The notes beneath the pieces are model-generated. The model saw nothing but the letters and a program-made list of their open reading frames with translations. It was not told the origin of the DNA and ran no database searches. Positions 49,515-57,808 of a stretch of DNA of 64,000 nucleotides are shown one piece after another (within the stretch, counting starts at the first letter, position 1; every line of letters begins with the position of its first letter). Source of the stretch: Mesorhizobium qingshengii (GTDB lineage Bacteria; Pseudomonadota; Alphaproteobacteria; Rhizobiales; Rhizobiaceae). The stretch lies in contig NZ_JAPFQA010000002.1 in the NCBI RefSeq assembly GCF_027563465.1, forward strand, positions 558,001 through 622,000, in the 5' to 3' direction. A program made the position numbers and the translations under genes.

Positions 49515-50603
49515 ATGGCCGACAAGGTAAAAGTGCTGGTGGTGGGTCTGGGCAATATGGGCGCTTCGCATGCCAGCGCGTATCACAGGCTGGACGGCTT
49601 CGAGATCGTCGGCATCATGAGCCGTTCGATCAAGAGCAACAAGAAGATCCCGGCCGAACTGGCCGGCTATCCGCTCTATGAGGATTTCGACCAGGCGCTG
49701 AAGGAGACCAAGCCGGACGCCGTCTCGATCAACAGCTGGCCGAACACCCATGCCGAATACGCGCTGAAGGCGATATCGGCCAATTGCCATGTGTTCATGG
49801 AAAAGCCGCTGGCCACCAACATCGAGGATGCCGAAAAGGTCGTCGCCGCGGCGCGCGCCAAGAACCGCAAGCTGGTGCTCGGCTACATCCTGCGCGTCCA
49901 TCCGTCGTGGATCAAGTTCATCGAGGTCGGCAAGACGCTCGGCAAGCCGCTGGTGATGCGCCTCAACCTCAACCAGCAGAGCAGCGGCAGCGCCTGGCAC
50001 TGGCACAAGAACCTGATCGATTCGCTGATCCCGATCGTCGATTGCGGCGTGCATTATGTCGACGTCATGTGCCAGCTGACCGGCGCCAAGCCGGTGCGTG
50101 TGCACGGCATAGGCGCCAAATTGTGGGCGGAAGCCGACAAGCAGAATTACGGCCATCTGCACGTCACCTTCGATGACGGCTCGGTCGGCTGGTACGAGGC
50201 CGGCTGGGGCCCGATGATGAGCGAGACGGCCTATTTCGTGAAGGACGTGGTCGGCCCCAAGGGCGCGGTCTCGATCGTCGCCGGCCAGCAGGCGAGCAGC
50301 GCGACCGAGCTCGCCGAAGTCTCGAACTCCGCCGACATCGACCGGCACACCAAGACCGACGCGCTGAAGATCCACTATGCCCAAGTCGACGGCGACAAGA
50401 ATTTCTCGAAGCCGGATGAGATCGTCAGCATGGAGGACGAGCCCGGCCACCAGGAACTGTGCGACCGCGAGCAGGCATTCTTCCTGCGCGCCATCCGCGA
50501 GGATCTCGACCTGACCGAGCAGATGGATGCGGCGGTCAACAGCCTGCGCATCGTGCTGGCCGCCGAACAGAGCATCGCGCTGGGGCGGACCGTGGATCTG
50601 TGA
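49515..50603 (+). CDS. Gfo/Idh/MocA family oxidoreductase
   Basis: 362-aa NAD(P)-dependent dehydrogenase: Rossmann motif VVGLGNMGASHASAYH, the EKPLATN loop with the family Lys, and the C-terminal alpha/beta substrate domain with WHWHKNLIDSLIPIVDCGVHYVDVM, where the catalytic Asp/His pair (D-x-G-x-H) is intact. Members oxidise sugars, inositols and opine- or amino-acid-like compounds. RpiR control and the adjacent amidase suggest an amino- or amido-sugar-like or opine-like substrate. ATG preceded by GGGAGG. Confidence 0.9.
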   Translation: MADKVKVLVVGLGNMGASHASAYHRLDGFEIVGIMSRSIKSNKKIPAELAGYPLYEDFDQALKETKPDAVSINSWPNTHAEYALKAISANCHVFMEKPLATNIEDAEKVVAAARAKNRKLVLGYILRVHPSWIKFIEVGKTLGKPLVMRLNLNQQSSGSAWHWHKNLIDSLIPIVDCGVHYVDVMCQLTGAKPVRVHGIGAKLWAEADKQNYGHLHVTFDDGSVGWYEAGWGPMMSETAYFVKDVVGPKGAVSIVAGQQASSATELAEVSNSADIDRHTKTDALKIHYAQVDGDKNFSKPDEIVSMEDEPGHQELCDREQAFFLRAIREDLDLTEQMDAAVNSLRIVLAAEQSIALGRTVDL

Positions 50604-50638
50604 AGCGATCCGGCGGGCGGCGCCAATCGCGTCAGGTC

Positions 50639-50767
50639 GGCGCTGCCCCTCACCCTTACCCTCTCCCCGTCAAGAACGGGGAGAGGGGGACGTCAGCGTT
50701 GGAGCGCTTCCCTTCTTCCCGTCCCTATACGGGAGAAGGTGGCGGCAGCCGGATGAGGGGCGGCGCC
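50639..50767. repeat. Intergenic palindromic repeat, family A copy 5 (short)
   Basis: 129 bp between the Gfo/Idh and amidase genes: ends GGCGCTGCCCCTCA / TGAGGGGCGGCGCC, arms with CTCTCCCCGTCAAGAACGGGGAGAG and TTCTTCCCGTCCCTATACGGGAGAA. The central core is missing, so it looks internally deleted like copy 3. Confidence 0.78.
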
Positions 50768-50832
50768 AAGGCTGGCAAGCTGGCTAGGGTCACGACTCGG
50801 CGTGCCAACAAAGAGCAAATTGGGAGAGAGAC

Positions 50833-52269
50833 ATGGTCACCGACAGCCTGCTGAAAACCTATGCCGAGTCCGACGCACTGGATCTGGCAGGGCTGGTGCG
50901 CGGCGGCCAGGTTTCGCCAGCCGAACTGGTCGAGGCGGCGATCACGCTGGTCGAGCGGCTCAATCCGGCGCTCAATGCGGTGATCCACCGCCTCTACGAC
51001 ATGGCCCGCGCCCAGGCCGGGACGGTCGACAAATCAGCACCCTTCGCCGGCGTGCCGTTCCTGCTCAAGGAGCTGGCTTCGTCCTGGACCGGGGCGCCCA
51101 ACACCAACTCCTGCTTCTACCTGAAGGACGTCGTCGCCGACTTCGACACCGAAGTCGTCCGCCGCATGAAGGCGGCGGGGCTGGTGCTGGTCGGCAAGTC
51201 GAACGCGCCGGAGAATGGCTGGTCGATCACGACGGAACCGAAACTCTACGGCCCGACGAAGAACCCGTGGAAGGAGGGCATCACGCCCGGCGGTTCGAGC
51301 GGCGGTGCCGCCGCGGCCATCGCCGCGCGCATGGTGCCGATCGCCGAGGCCAGCGATGGCGCCGGCTCGATCCGTATCCCGGCCTCGTGCTGCGGCATCG
51401 TCGGGTTGAAGCCGTCACGCGGCCGCGTCAGCCTCGCCCCGTTCGGCGACTATTGGTATGGCGGCGCCTATTTCCTGTGCTGCTCGCGCACGGTGCGCGA
51501 CACCGCGGCCTATCTCGATGCGGTGGCCGGTGCGTTGCCGGGCGACCCCTATACGCCGCCGGTTCCCGATGGCAGCTGGCTCAACCTGTCGGCGCGGGCG
51601 CCGAGGAAACTGCGCATCGGCTTTTGCGTCACGCCGCCCAATGGCACCGCCATCGACGCGGAGGTGAAGGCGGCGGTGCTGGCAACCGTGGCGGCGCTCG
51701 AGCGGATGGGACACCATGTCGAGGAGCACGACATGCCGCTCGACGCCAATGCTGTCTGGAAAACCTACACCAACATGACCTGCGTGCAGACGGCGGCGAC
51801 TTTCGACTATCTTGAAACCGTGATCGGCCGGCCGGTGACGCAAGGCGATGTCGAGCCGGTGACCTGGGCGATCATCGCGCGCGGCCGCGCGACCAGCGGC
51901 GTCCGCCATATCTCCGATGTCGAGCAGCTCAGGCAGGTCGGCCGCGACATCGTCGGCGATCTCGCGGCCTACGATCTCTTCGTCACCCCGACGCTGACGC
52001 AGCTGCCGCGCCCGTTCGGCTATTACGACATGTCGGAAACCGACATCGACCGCTACAACGCCAAATGGACGGACGCGGTGTTTGCCTTCCCCTTCAACAT
52101 TTCCGGGCAGCCGGCGATCTCGCTGCCGCTCGGCTGGTCGAAAGGCGGCGTGCCGATCGGCGTGCAGCTCATCGGCCGCTATGGCGACGAGGCGACGGTG
52201 CTGGCCGCGTCTGCGCTGCTCGAACAGGAGATGCCGTGGCGGGATAAGAGGCCGGCGGTGAGCGCGTAG
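50833..52269 (+). CDS. Amidase (amidase signature family)
   Basis: 478-aa Ser-cisSer-Lys amidase. The catalytic Lys is in PFLLKELASSW (near residue 79), the Gly/Ser-rich signature PGGSSGGAAAAIAARMVPIAEASDGAGSIRIPA carries both catalytic serines, and the C-terminal FPFNISGQPAISLPLGW is typical of 6-aminohexanoate-cyclic-dimer hydrolase/aryl-acylamidase relatives. It hydrolyses an amide bond; exact substrate unknown. ATG with GGGAGAGAG site. Last plus-strand gene of the importer cluster. Confidence 0.92.
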   Translation: MVTDSLLKTYAESDALDLAGLVRGGQVSPAELVEAAITLVERLNPALNAVIHRLYDMARAQAGTVDKSAPFAGVPFLLKELASSWTGAPNTNSCFYLKDVVADFDTEVVRRMKAAGLVLVGKSNAPENGWSITTEPKLYGPTKNPWKEGITPGGSSGGAAAAIAARMVPIAEASDGAGSIRIPASCCGIVGLKPSRGRVSLAPFGDYWYGGAYFLCCSRTVRDTAAYLDAVAGALPGDPYTPPVPDGSWLNLSARAPRKLRIGFCVTPPNGTAIDAEVKAAVLATVAALERMGHHVEEHDMPLDANAVWKTYTNMTCVQTAATFDYLETVIGRPVTQGDVEPVTWAIIARGRATSGVRHISDVEQLRQVGRDIVGDLAAYDLFVTPTLTQLPRPFGYYDMSETDIDRYNAKWTDAVFAFPFNISGQPAISLPLGWSKGGVPIGVQLIGRYGDEATVLAASALLEQEMPWRDKRPAVSA

Positions 52270-52325
52270 TCGGTCGGCTGGGCAAGAGAGCAGAACGGAC
52301 AAGGGCCAATATCCACCGTCGCACT

Positions 52326-52494
52326 CTACGGCGCCCCCCTCTGGCCTGCCGGCCATCTCCCCCACGGGTGGGGAGATTGGCAGTTTTGGCGCCGGCCCTC
52401 CTCTTGCTACGTTGAAAATTGGCGAGGGCAGTTCCGACAAGCGATCCCCCCCTCGTGGGGGAGATGCCCGGCAGGGCAGAGGGGGGCGCCGTAG
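52326..52494. repeat. Intergenic palindromic repeat, family A-like copy 6
   Basis: Perfect 18-bp terminal inverted repeats CTACGGCGCCCCCCTCTG (52326-52343) / CAGAGGGGGGCGCCGTAG (52477-52494). Arms contain CTGCCGGCCATCTCCCCCACGGGTGGGGAGAT-type hairpins, and the core AAAATTGGCGAGGGC resembles family A, so it may be a subfamily. Lies in the convergent gap between the amidase and M24 genes. Confidence 0.82.
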
Positions 52495-52525
52495 GGTGCT
52501 AACGGCGGCAAGGACCAGCCTTCCC

Positions 52526-53770
52526 CTACCCAATCCCCTCCAGCCGCCGCGGCAGTCGGTTCATCGCAACAGGCCCATCCGCCGCGATCAGGAACTGATC
52601 CTCGAGATTGAAGCTGGCGAGGCCGTCTATATAGAGCGGGATTTCGAAGGCCAGCACCATGCCGGGCTCGATCACGACATCGCTGTCGGTGGCGATGAAC
52701 GGCCATTGCTCTGAAAACACCGATTGGCCAACGCTGTGGCCGAAATGGCCGCGGCGGTAGGAGGGCAGGCCTTGCCGCGCCAGGCTGTCGGTGGTGACGC
52801 GGTGAACATGAGCGAGCGTGTTTCCGGGGACGAGCACGGCCAGCCCATCCTCGAAAGCCCGTTCGGCGATCGCATGCAGTTCGGCCTGCTCGGCGGATGG
52901 CGGCCCGAAGGTGAAGTTGCGCGACATGTCGGAAGCGTAGAAGCCGACGGTGCAGACCATGTCGCACTTCAGCGGATCGCCCGGCATTGCCTTGGCATCG
53001 GCACCCTTGGCCCGGGCGCCGAGCGTCACATATTCGGCGGTCGCGACCGGATGGGACAGTCCGGCCGCGGCGGTGGCGACGCCTTGCCGGTAGAGGGCAA
53101 TGAGATCGGCCTGGCGCATGCCGGCCATGGCATCCACCAGCAGCCGCTCCAGCCCGGCTTCCGACAGGATGATGCCTTGCTGCAGGAGGTCGATCTCGCC
53201 TTGCGACTTGATCGCCCGCAACCTGTCGAGGACCGGCGAGCCGTCGACCATCGCGCAGGCCGGCAGCATCGCCCGCATGGCTGAGAAATCGGCGGCGGCA
53301 ATGAAATCGAGATCGACGCCGATCGTCGCGCGGTCGAGCCCGAACCCGGCCAGTATCTGCTTCAGCTGATGGACGGAATTGGCGAGCTCGAACGTCGCCG
53401 GCCGGGAAAAGTCCGGCGCGCGGCCGGACGAGGCCAGACCGGCCTCAACGCGTTGCGCCAGCTTTTGTCCGGATGTCGAGGCGTCGAGCGTCGCGGATTC
53501 GATCCAGATCGGGTGGCCGCGCACGACAGCGTCCGGCAGGGCCTGTCGCAGCTGCGCCGCGTTGAAATCCGCCGCCACGACACCGATCGGCAGGTCTTGC
53601 CGGGCCGGGACGACGACGAAGCCGGCGCCGGCCCGCCGGAACAGGCCCGCCGGGCCGATCGACACGCCGGTCGCATAGTGGAATGCCTCGGGCGCACACA
53701 GCACCAGCGCATCAATGTTGGCGCGTTCCATCAAATGCGTCGCGCGCTGGCGGTCGACAAAGCCCGTCAT
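52526..53770 (-). CDS. M24 family metallohydrolase (creatinase / Xaa-Pro aminopeptidase-like)
   Basis: 414-aa protein with an N-terminal creatinase-type domain (about 1-150) and a C-terminal pita-bread domain. The five metal ligands can be placed: two Asp in CDMVCTVGFYASDMSRN, His in YRRGHFGHSVGQ, Glu in VLAFEIPLYI and Glu in FNLEDQFLI. Relatives cleave X-Pro dipeptides, creatine, or ectoine-type compounds. The start ATG giving MTGFVDRQRATHLMERANIDAL is chosen. It converges on the amidase gene; the shared neighbourhood suggests cleavage of an amide product. Confidence 0.87.
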   Translation of the reverse strand: MTGFVDRQRATHLMERANIDALVLCAPEAFHYATGVSIGPAGLFRRAGAGFVVVPARQDLPIGVVAADFNAAQLRQALPDAVVRGHPIWIESATLDASTSGQKLAQRVEAGLASSGRAPDFSRPATFELANSVHQLKQILAGFGLDRATIGVDLDFIAAADFSAMRAMLPACAMVDGSPVLDRLRAIKSQGEIDLLQQGIILSEAGLERLLVDAMAGMRQADLIALYRQGVATAAAGLSHPVATAEYVTLGARAKGADAKAMPGDPLKCDMVCTVGFYASDMSRNFTFGPPSAEQAELHAIAERAFEDGLAVLVPGNTLAHVHRVTTDSLARQGLPSYRRGHFGHSVGQSVFSEQWPFIATDSDVVIEPGMVLAFEIPLYIDGLASFNLEDQFLIAADGPVAMNRLPRRLEGIG

Positions 53771-53965
53771 GAGTTTCTCCGGATGTCCGAAGCGGCAACG
53801 GAGCATTCCGGGGATCGACGATCAAGTGGCAAATACCGGCAAGCGGCAGCCTGCCGGCGGGCAAGATTTTCACAGGGCCCGAGCGGCGAGGGAAAGGGCT
53901 GCTGGTCTTTGCCAGATCACGAAGCGTGTTATGCATGCGAGGCTCCCAAGGATCGCGATCCGCAA

Positions 53966-54697
53966 ATGCCTTCACTCAAGCAACTTATCAAGAAGCCGGT
54001 TTATGCACTCAGTTCGCGTTTCGCGACCGGCAAGCTGGAACGGGTGGTTCGAGAAATTGAAAATGCGGAAAGGGAGGAGCTTTCACGCGGCACGTTCCTC
54101 GAGGCGAAAATCCGCCAGATTGGCCTGCGCTACGACCCGCGTGGGCTGTATGGCGAGGATGTCGATGACATGAATTTCCACGCGCCCGGTTTGTGGCAGA
54201 TTCCGAGGCAGCTGGCGGAAGCCATGGTGCTGTTGGCCAGCCAACCGATCTTCAGTTTTCTTGAAGTGGGAACTTGCGATGGATTCACCTTTTCATTCAT
54301 GGCGGCATGTCTGTCGAGGCTCAATCCCGGCCTGAAGGCGACGACCATTGATATTGCCCCCACCCTTCCGACTTCCGCGCGCATCGTCTTCAAGACACCC
54401 GTCGCGTTCCTTGCCGGCAAGACATCGGACGCGTTCGCCGATGAAGTATTTGATCTCGTTCTTATCGACGGAAATCACGCCTACGAATGGGTTGCCCGCG
54501 ACTACCAGAATGTCGGTCGGCAGGCGCGCCTCTGTATGTTCCACGATATCAACGATCGATTTTGTGGAGACGATGCGGTCCCGAAATTCTGGAGGGAGCT
54601 GAAGATCGAGGAATTGGGACGCGCCGATTTCCATGAATTTCTATTTCACTCCAATTCCGACAGAGTCATGGGAATCGGCATCAGGATCAAACGCTGA
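53966..54697 (+). CDS. Class I SAM-dependent methyltransferase-like protein
   Basis: 243 aa. The Rossmann SAM-binding motif is FLEVGTCDGFTFSFMAACL (about residue 90), with the acidic loop KATTIDIAP and the FDLVLIDGNHAYEWVARD block typical of methyltransferase_24/cephalosporin-hydroxylase-like enzymes. The N-terminal 60 residues are basic and helical. Target unknown, perhaps a glycan or lipid. The gene is visibly more A+T-rich than its neighbours (for example around 54240-54560), suggesting horizontal acquisition next to a tRNA gene. Confidence 0.72.
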   Translation: MPSLKQLIKKPVYALSSRFATGKLERVVREIENAEREELSRGTFLEAKIRQIGLRYDPRGLYGEDVDDMNFHAPGLWQIPRQLAEAMVLLASQPIFSFLEVGTCDGFTFSFMAACLSRLNPGLKATTIDIAPTLPTSARIVFKTPVAFLAGKTSDAFADEVFDLVLIDGNHAYEWVARDYQNVGRQARLCMFHDINDRFCGDDAVPKFWRELKIEELGRADFHEFLFHSNSDRVMGIGIRIKR

Positions 54698-54746
54698 GCA
54701 ACCGCCCACGCGGCCGGGCGACAAGGCGGCGCCACAGCCCCAAAGC

Positions 54747-54774
54747 AAAACGGCCGCCCGAAGGCAGCCGTTTT
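54747..54774. terminator. Bidirectional intrinsic terminator
   Basis: AAAACGGC (54747-54754) pairs with GCCGTTTT (54767-54774) around an inner GCC-CGAA-GGC hairpin. With A-run and T-run on both sides it can end the plus-strand methyltransferase transcript and the minus-strand tRNA transcript. Confidence 0.8.
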
Positions 54775-54800
54775 CGATGCTTGATTTCCCTGGAGGAAAT

Positions 54801-54875
54801 TGGAGCGGGTGAAGCGATTCGAACGCTCGACCCCAACCTTGGCAAGGTTGTGCTCTACCCCTGAGCTACACCCGC
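54801..54875 (-). tRNA. tRNA-Gly (GCC anticodon)
   Basis: On the minus strand the 75-nt gene begins GCGGGTGTAGCTCAG and ends with an encoded CCA. Acceptor arm GCGGGTG/CACCCGC, D-arm with GGGGTAGAGC, anticodon loop CTTGCCAAG (GCC) and T-arm with TTCGAATC all fold as a normal cloverleaf. Followed by an intrinsic terminator. Confidence 0.96.
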
Positions 54876-55095
54876 TCACACGGCGTCTTGGCCGCAAGCC
54901 GGGCCTATATGGCTGAAGAGCGCGGCGATTGCAACAGGGAAATATCAGGCTTTTTTGCAACGCGGCGGGCGCCGCCGGCGGGCCGCCGGCACAATGTGGC
55001 GGGCGCGTTGACCATCTTGTCGCATGACGGTCTTGTGCCGGCCGCACCATTGGCCGTAAACGGCATGGCAGGAAACGGGACGAAGAAGAAGATCG

Positions 55096-55593
55096 ATGCC
55101 GAAGACCGAAGCCGAATTGATGAGATTTCTTGCCGACCTCGGGATTGCCGCCTCGACGCGCCGCCATCCACCGCTGTTCACGGTTGCCGATTCGCAGGCG
55201 CTGCGCGGCGAAATCGCCGGCGGGCACACCAAAAACCTGTTCCTGAAGGACAAGAAGGACAATTTCTTCCTGGTCACCGTTGGCGAGGACGCGGTCGTCG
55301 ACCTCAAGCAGATCCACCACGAGATCGGCGCCGCCGGCCGTGTCTCCTTCGGCAGGCCGGAGATGCTGATGGAGCTGCTCGGCGTCGCGCCGGGCGCCGT
55401 CACGGTCTTTGGCCTGATCAACGACAGGGCAGGCAGGGTCAAGGTCGTGCTCGACAGGGCGCTGATGGAGCATGCGGTGATCAACGCGCATCCGCTGACC
55501 AATGAGGCGACGACATCGATCGCGGCGCAGGACCTGATCAAATTCGTCGAGGCAACCGGGCACGATGCTGCTATCTTGAAAGTCTCGGCGTGA
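55096..55593 (+). CDS. proX: Prolyl-tRNA editing protein ProX (YbaK/INS-like)
   Basis: Free-standing trans-editing domain that deacylates mischarged Ala-tRNA(Pro) or Cys-tRNA(Pro). 165 aa. Family elements are HPPLFTVADSQAL, the GGHTKNLFLKDKK block with its conserved Lys, and VTVFGLINDRAGRVKVVLDRAL. ATG giving MPKTEAELMRFLADLGI. The region 54876-55095 before it holds nothing else recognisable. Good confidence; precise amino-acid specificity not derivable. Confidence 0.88.
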   Translation: MPKTEAELMRFLADLGIAASTRRHPPLFTVADSQALRGEIAGGHTKNLFLKDKKDNFFLVTVGEDAVVDLKQIHHEIGAAGRVSFGRPEMLMELLGVAPGAVTVFGLINDRAGRVKVVLDRALMEHAVINAHPLTNEATTSIAAQDLIKFVEATGHDAAILKVSA

Positions 55594-55677
55594 TCGCCAC
55601 ATGGATGGCTTGAAACCGATGCTTCAAGGGATATGGCGCTGGGCCGCCGGCCGGCCGCGCCATGGAAGGGTAAAGAG

Positions 55678-56682
55678 ATGAGCGACAACAATCCGTTTGG
55701 CGGCCCCTTTGGCGGCACTGGCGGCCAGTACGCCACCACCGTGCAGTATGGCGGAACCGCGCCGACCCCGGCGAAAGTCGCGCTTGGCGATGTGCCCGCC
55801 GCCCCCGCCGGCGATGTCATCAAGGACACGACCACCGCCGCCTTTGCCGCCGACGTCATCCAGGAATCGCGACGCCAGCCGGTGCTGGTCGATTTCTGGG
55901 CGCCCTGGTGCGGGCCTTGCAAGCAGCTGACCCCGCAGCTGGAGAAGGCCGTCAGGGCCGCCGGCGGCAAGGTCAAGCTGGTCAAGATGAACATCGACGA
56001 CCACCCGTCGATCGCCGGCCAGCTCGGCATCCAGTCGATCCCGGCGGTTATCGCCTTCAAGGACGGCCAGCCGGTCGACGGCTTCATGGGCGCCATTCCC
56101 GAGAGCCAGATCGCCGAATTCATCACCAAGGTGGGCGGCAAGGGCAATGGCGCGCCGCCGGTGGCCGAAGCCCTGGCCGCGGCAACCGAGGCGCGCGACG
56201 CCGGCGACATGCAGACGGCTGCCGATATCTACGACGCCATCCTGGCACAGGCGCCGGAGACGATCGAAGCGATCGCGGGGCTGGGCGACCTGTTGTTCGA
56301 GGCGGGTGACACCGAGGGCGCCGAGACGCTTTTGGCAACAGCGCCGGAGGCCAAGAAGGATGCGCCGCCGCTGGCGGCCCTGCGCGCCAGGATCGCTCTG
56401 GCGGCGCAGGCAGCAGCGCTTGGCAATCCGGCCGAGTTCGAGCGGCGCCTGGCCGAAAACCCCGCGGATCATCAGGCGCGCTTCGATCTCGCCATGATCC
56501 AGAACGCCAGGGGTGAGCGCACGGCGGCGGCCGACAATCTGCTGGCCATCATCAAGGCCGACCGGGCGTGGAACGACGATGGCGCCAAGACGCAATTGCT
56601 GCAGCTGTTCGAGGCATGGGGCATGACCGACGAGGCGACGCTGGCGGCGCGGCGCAAACTGTCGTCGCTGCTGTTCTCCTGA
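55678..56682 (+). CDS. Thioredoxin/TPR protein, CnoX (YbbN)-like
   Basis: 334 aa. An N-terminal Gly-rich segment (NNPFGGPFGGTGGQY) precedes a thioredoxin domain with an intact WCGPC active site (VDFWAPWCGPCKQL, about residue 80) and cis-Pro loop QSIPAVIAFKDG; the C-terminal half (about 165-330) is made of TPR-like helices. E. coli CnoX/YbbN is a holdase co-chaperone with a modified active site; the full CxxC here suggests an active reductase. ATG giving MSDNNPFGGP. Confidence 0.9.
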   Translation: MSDNNPFGGPFGGTGGQYATTVQYGGTAPTPAKVALGDVPAAPAGDVIKDTTTAAFAADVIQESRRQPVLVDFWAPWCGPCKQLTPQLEKAVRAAGGKVKLVKMNIDDHPSIAGQLGIQSIPAVIAFKDGQPVDGFMGAIPESQIAEFITKVGGKGNGAPPVAEALAAATEARDAGDMQTAADIYDAILAQAPETIEAIAGLGDLLFEAGDTEGAETLLATAPEAKKDAPPLAALRARIALAAQAAALGNPAEFERRLAENPADHQARFDLAMIQNARGERTAAADNLLAIIKADRAWNDDGAKTQLLQLFEAWGMTDEATLAARRKLSSLLFS

Positions 56683-56778
56683 GCGGCGGCTGTTTTGCCG
56701 CACGGGCTTGCGGTCGGCGATGACCGCGCCAGATATGACAGGACTTGGCGCTTCTCGATGAAGCGATCGGAGGAATAG

Positions 56779-57450
56779 GTGCAAGCGGGAAACGCGCACT
56801 ACCGGCTGGATACGGATTTGCCGTCGACGATTCCGATCTTTCCGCTTGCCGGAGCGCTGCTCTTGCCGGGCGGCCGCATGCCGCTCAACATCTTCGAGCC
56901 GCGCTATCTGCAGATGGTGGACGAGGCGATCGCCGGGTCACGCCTGATCGGCATCATCCAGCCCAGCCTCGATGGCGCGCTGCGCGCCGATGGCGAGCCG
57001 GAGCTCTGCAATGTCGGCTGCGCCGGCCGCATCATCGCCTTTTCCGAGACCGGTGACGGCCGCTACCTGATTTCGCTGCAGGGCGTGTGCCGGTTCCGCA
57101 TCGCCCATGAGCTGACGGCCAAGACGCCGTTTCGCCAGTGCAAGCTGGCTCCCTTTCTCGCCGATCTCCACGAAGACCAGGCGGCGAGCGAGATCGACCG
57201 GCCATCGTTGCTGCGGGCATTCCGCGCCTATCTGCAGGCCAATGACCTGGAAGCCGACTGGGAAAGTGTCAGCCGTGCCGAAAACGCCATGCTGGTCAAC
57301 GCGCTGTCGATGATGGCGCCCTACGGGCCGGCCGAGAAACAGGCGCTGCTCGAAGCGGCGGACCTGAAGACGCGGGCCGAGACGCTGATCGCCATCACCG
57401 AAATGGCGCTGGCGCGCGAGAATGAGGATTTCGGCTCAAGCCTGCAATAA
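56779..57450 (+). CDS. LON peptidase substrate-binding domain protein
   Basis: 223-aa stand-alone LON N-terminal (PUA-like) domain: [34 protein letters not shown] is the hallmark, followed by the beta barrel with [27 protein letters not shown] and a helical tail. There is no ATPase or protease domain. Function unknown; probably substrate recognition or adaptor. GTG start with a good GGAGGAA site. Tandem with the thioredoxin/TPR gene upstream and the Trm112-like gene downstream, a conserved rhizobial trio. Confidence 0.88.
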   Translation: MQAGNAHYRLDTDLPSTIPIFPLAGALLLPGGRMPLNIFEPRYLQMVDEAIAGSRLIGIIQPSLDGALRADGEPELCNVGCAGRIIAFSETGDGRYLISLQGVCRFRIAHELTAKTPFRQCKLAPFLADLHEDQAASEIDRPSLLRAFRAYLQANDLEADWESVSRAENAMLVNALSMMAPYGPAEKQALLEAADLKTRAETLIAITEMALARENEDFGSSLQ

Positions 57451-57470
57451 AGGCCGGAGAAGAGGACCCG

Positions 57471-57713
57471 ATGGCGGCGGATGGACGTGACAGGAAGAAG
57501 GTCAATGTCGACCCCAAGCTGCTCGAGCTGCTGGCATGCCCGCTGACCAAGGGCCCGTTGACCTGGGATCCGGAGCGCGGCGAGCTGATATCGAGGATCG
57601 CCAAGCTCGCCTATCCGGTGCGCGACGGTATCCCGATCATGCTGCCTTCGGAGGCGCGGACGTTGTCAGTGGAGGACGTGCTGTCCCCGCCGCGTTTGAG
57701 TGGGCCTTCGTAG
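57471..57713 (+). CDS. Trm112-family (UPF0434) protein
   Basis: 80-aa small protein: [43 protein letters not shown] is the Trm112/UPF0434 core. Bacterial members resemble the eukaryotic methyltransferase activator Trm112 but here the usual zinc Cys pairs are reduced to a single Cys in ACPLTKG. Starts 20 bp after the LON-domain gene. Role unknown. Confidence 0.88.
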   Translation: MAADGRDRKKVNVDPKLLELLACPLTKGPLTWDPERGELISRIAKLAYPVRDGIPIMLPSEARTLSVEDVLSPPRLSGPS

Positions 57714-57732
57714 TTGGCAGCGCCACCCTTCA

Positions 57733-57795
57733 CTTCGTCATCCCAAGGGTCTTCGCGACGCCGCTTCGCTCCTGCTCCTCCCGTGGATGACGAAG
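57733..57795. repeat. Intergenic palindrome, family G
   Basis: Perfect 11-bp inverted repeat CTTCGTCATCC (57733-57743) / GGATGACGAAG (57785-57795) with an internal CTTCGCGACGCCGCTTCGC segment. It lies in the convergent gap between the Trm112-like gene and dnaE2 and could act as a transcript end for both. Confidence 0.7.
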
Positions 57796-57808
57796 ATATA
57801 GGCTGCGT

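Noticed and set aside
54801..54875. tRNA-Gly as an attachment site of an intact integrated element
   Set aside because: No integrase gene and no direct repeat of the tRNA 3' end is visible in the flanking few kilobases.
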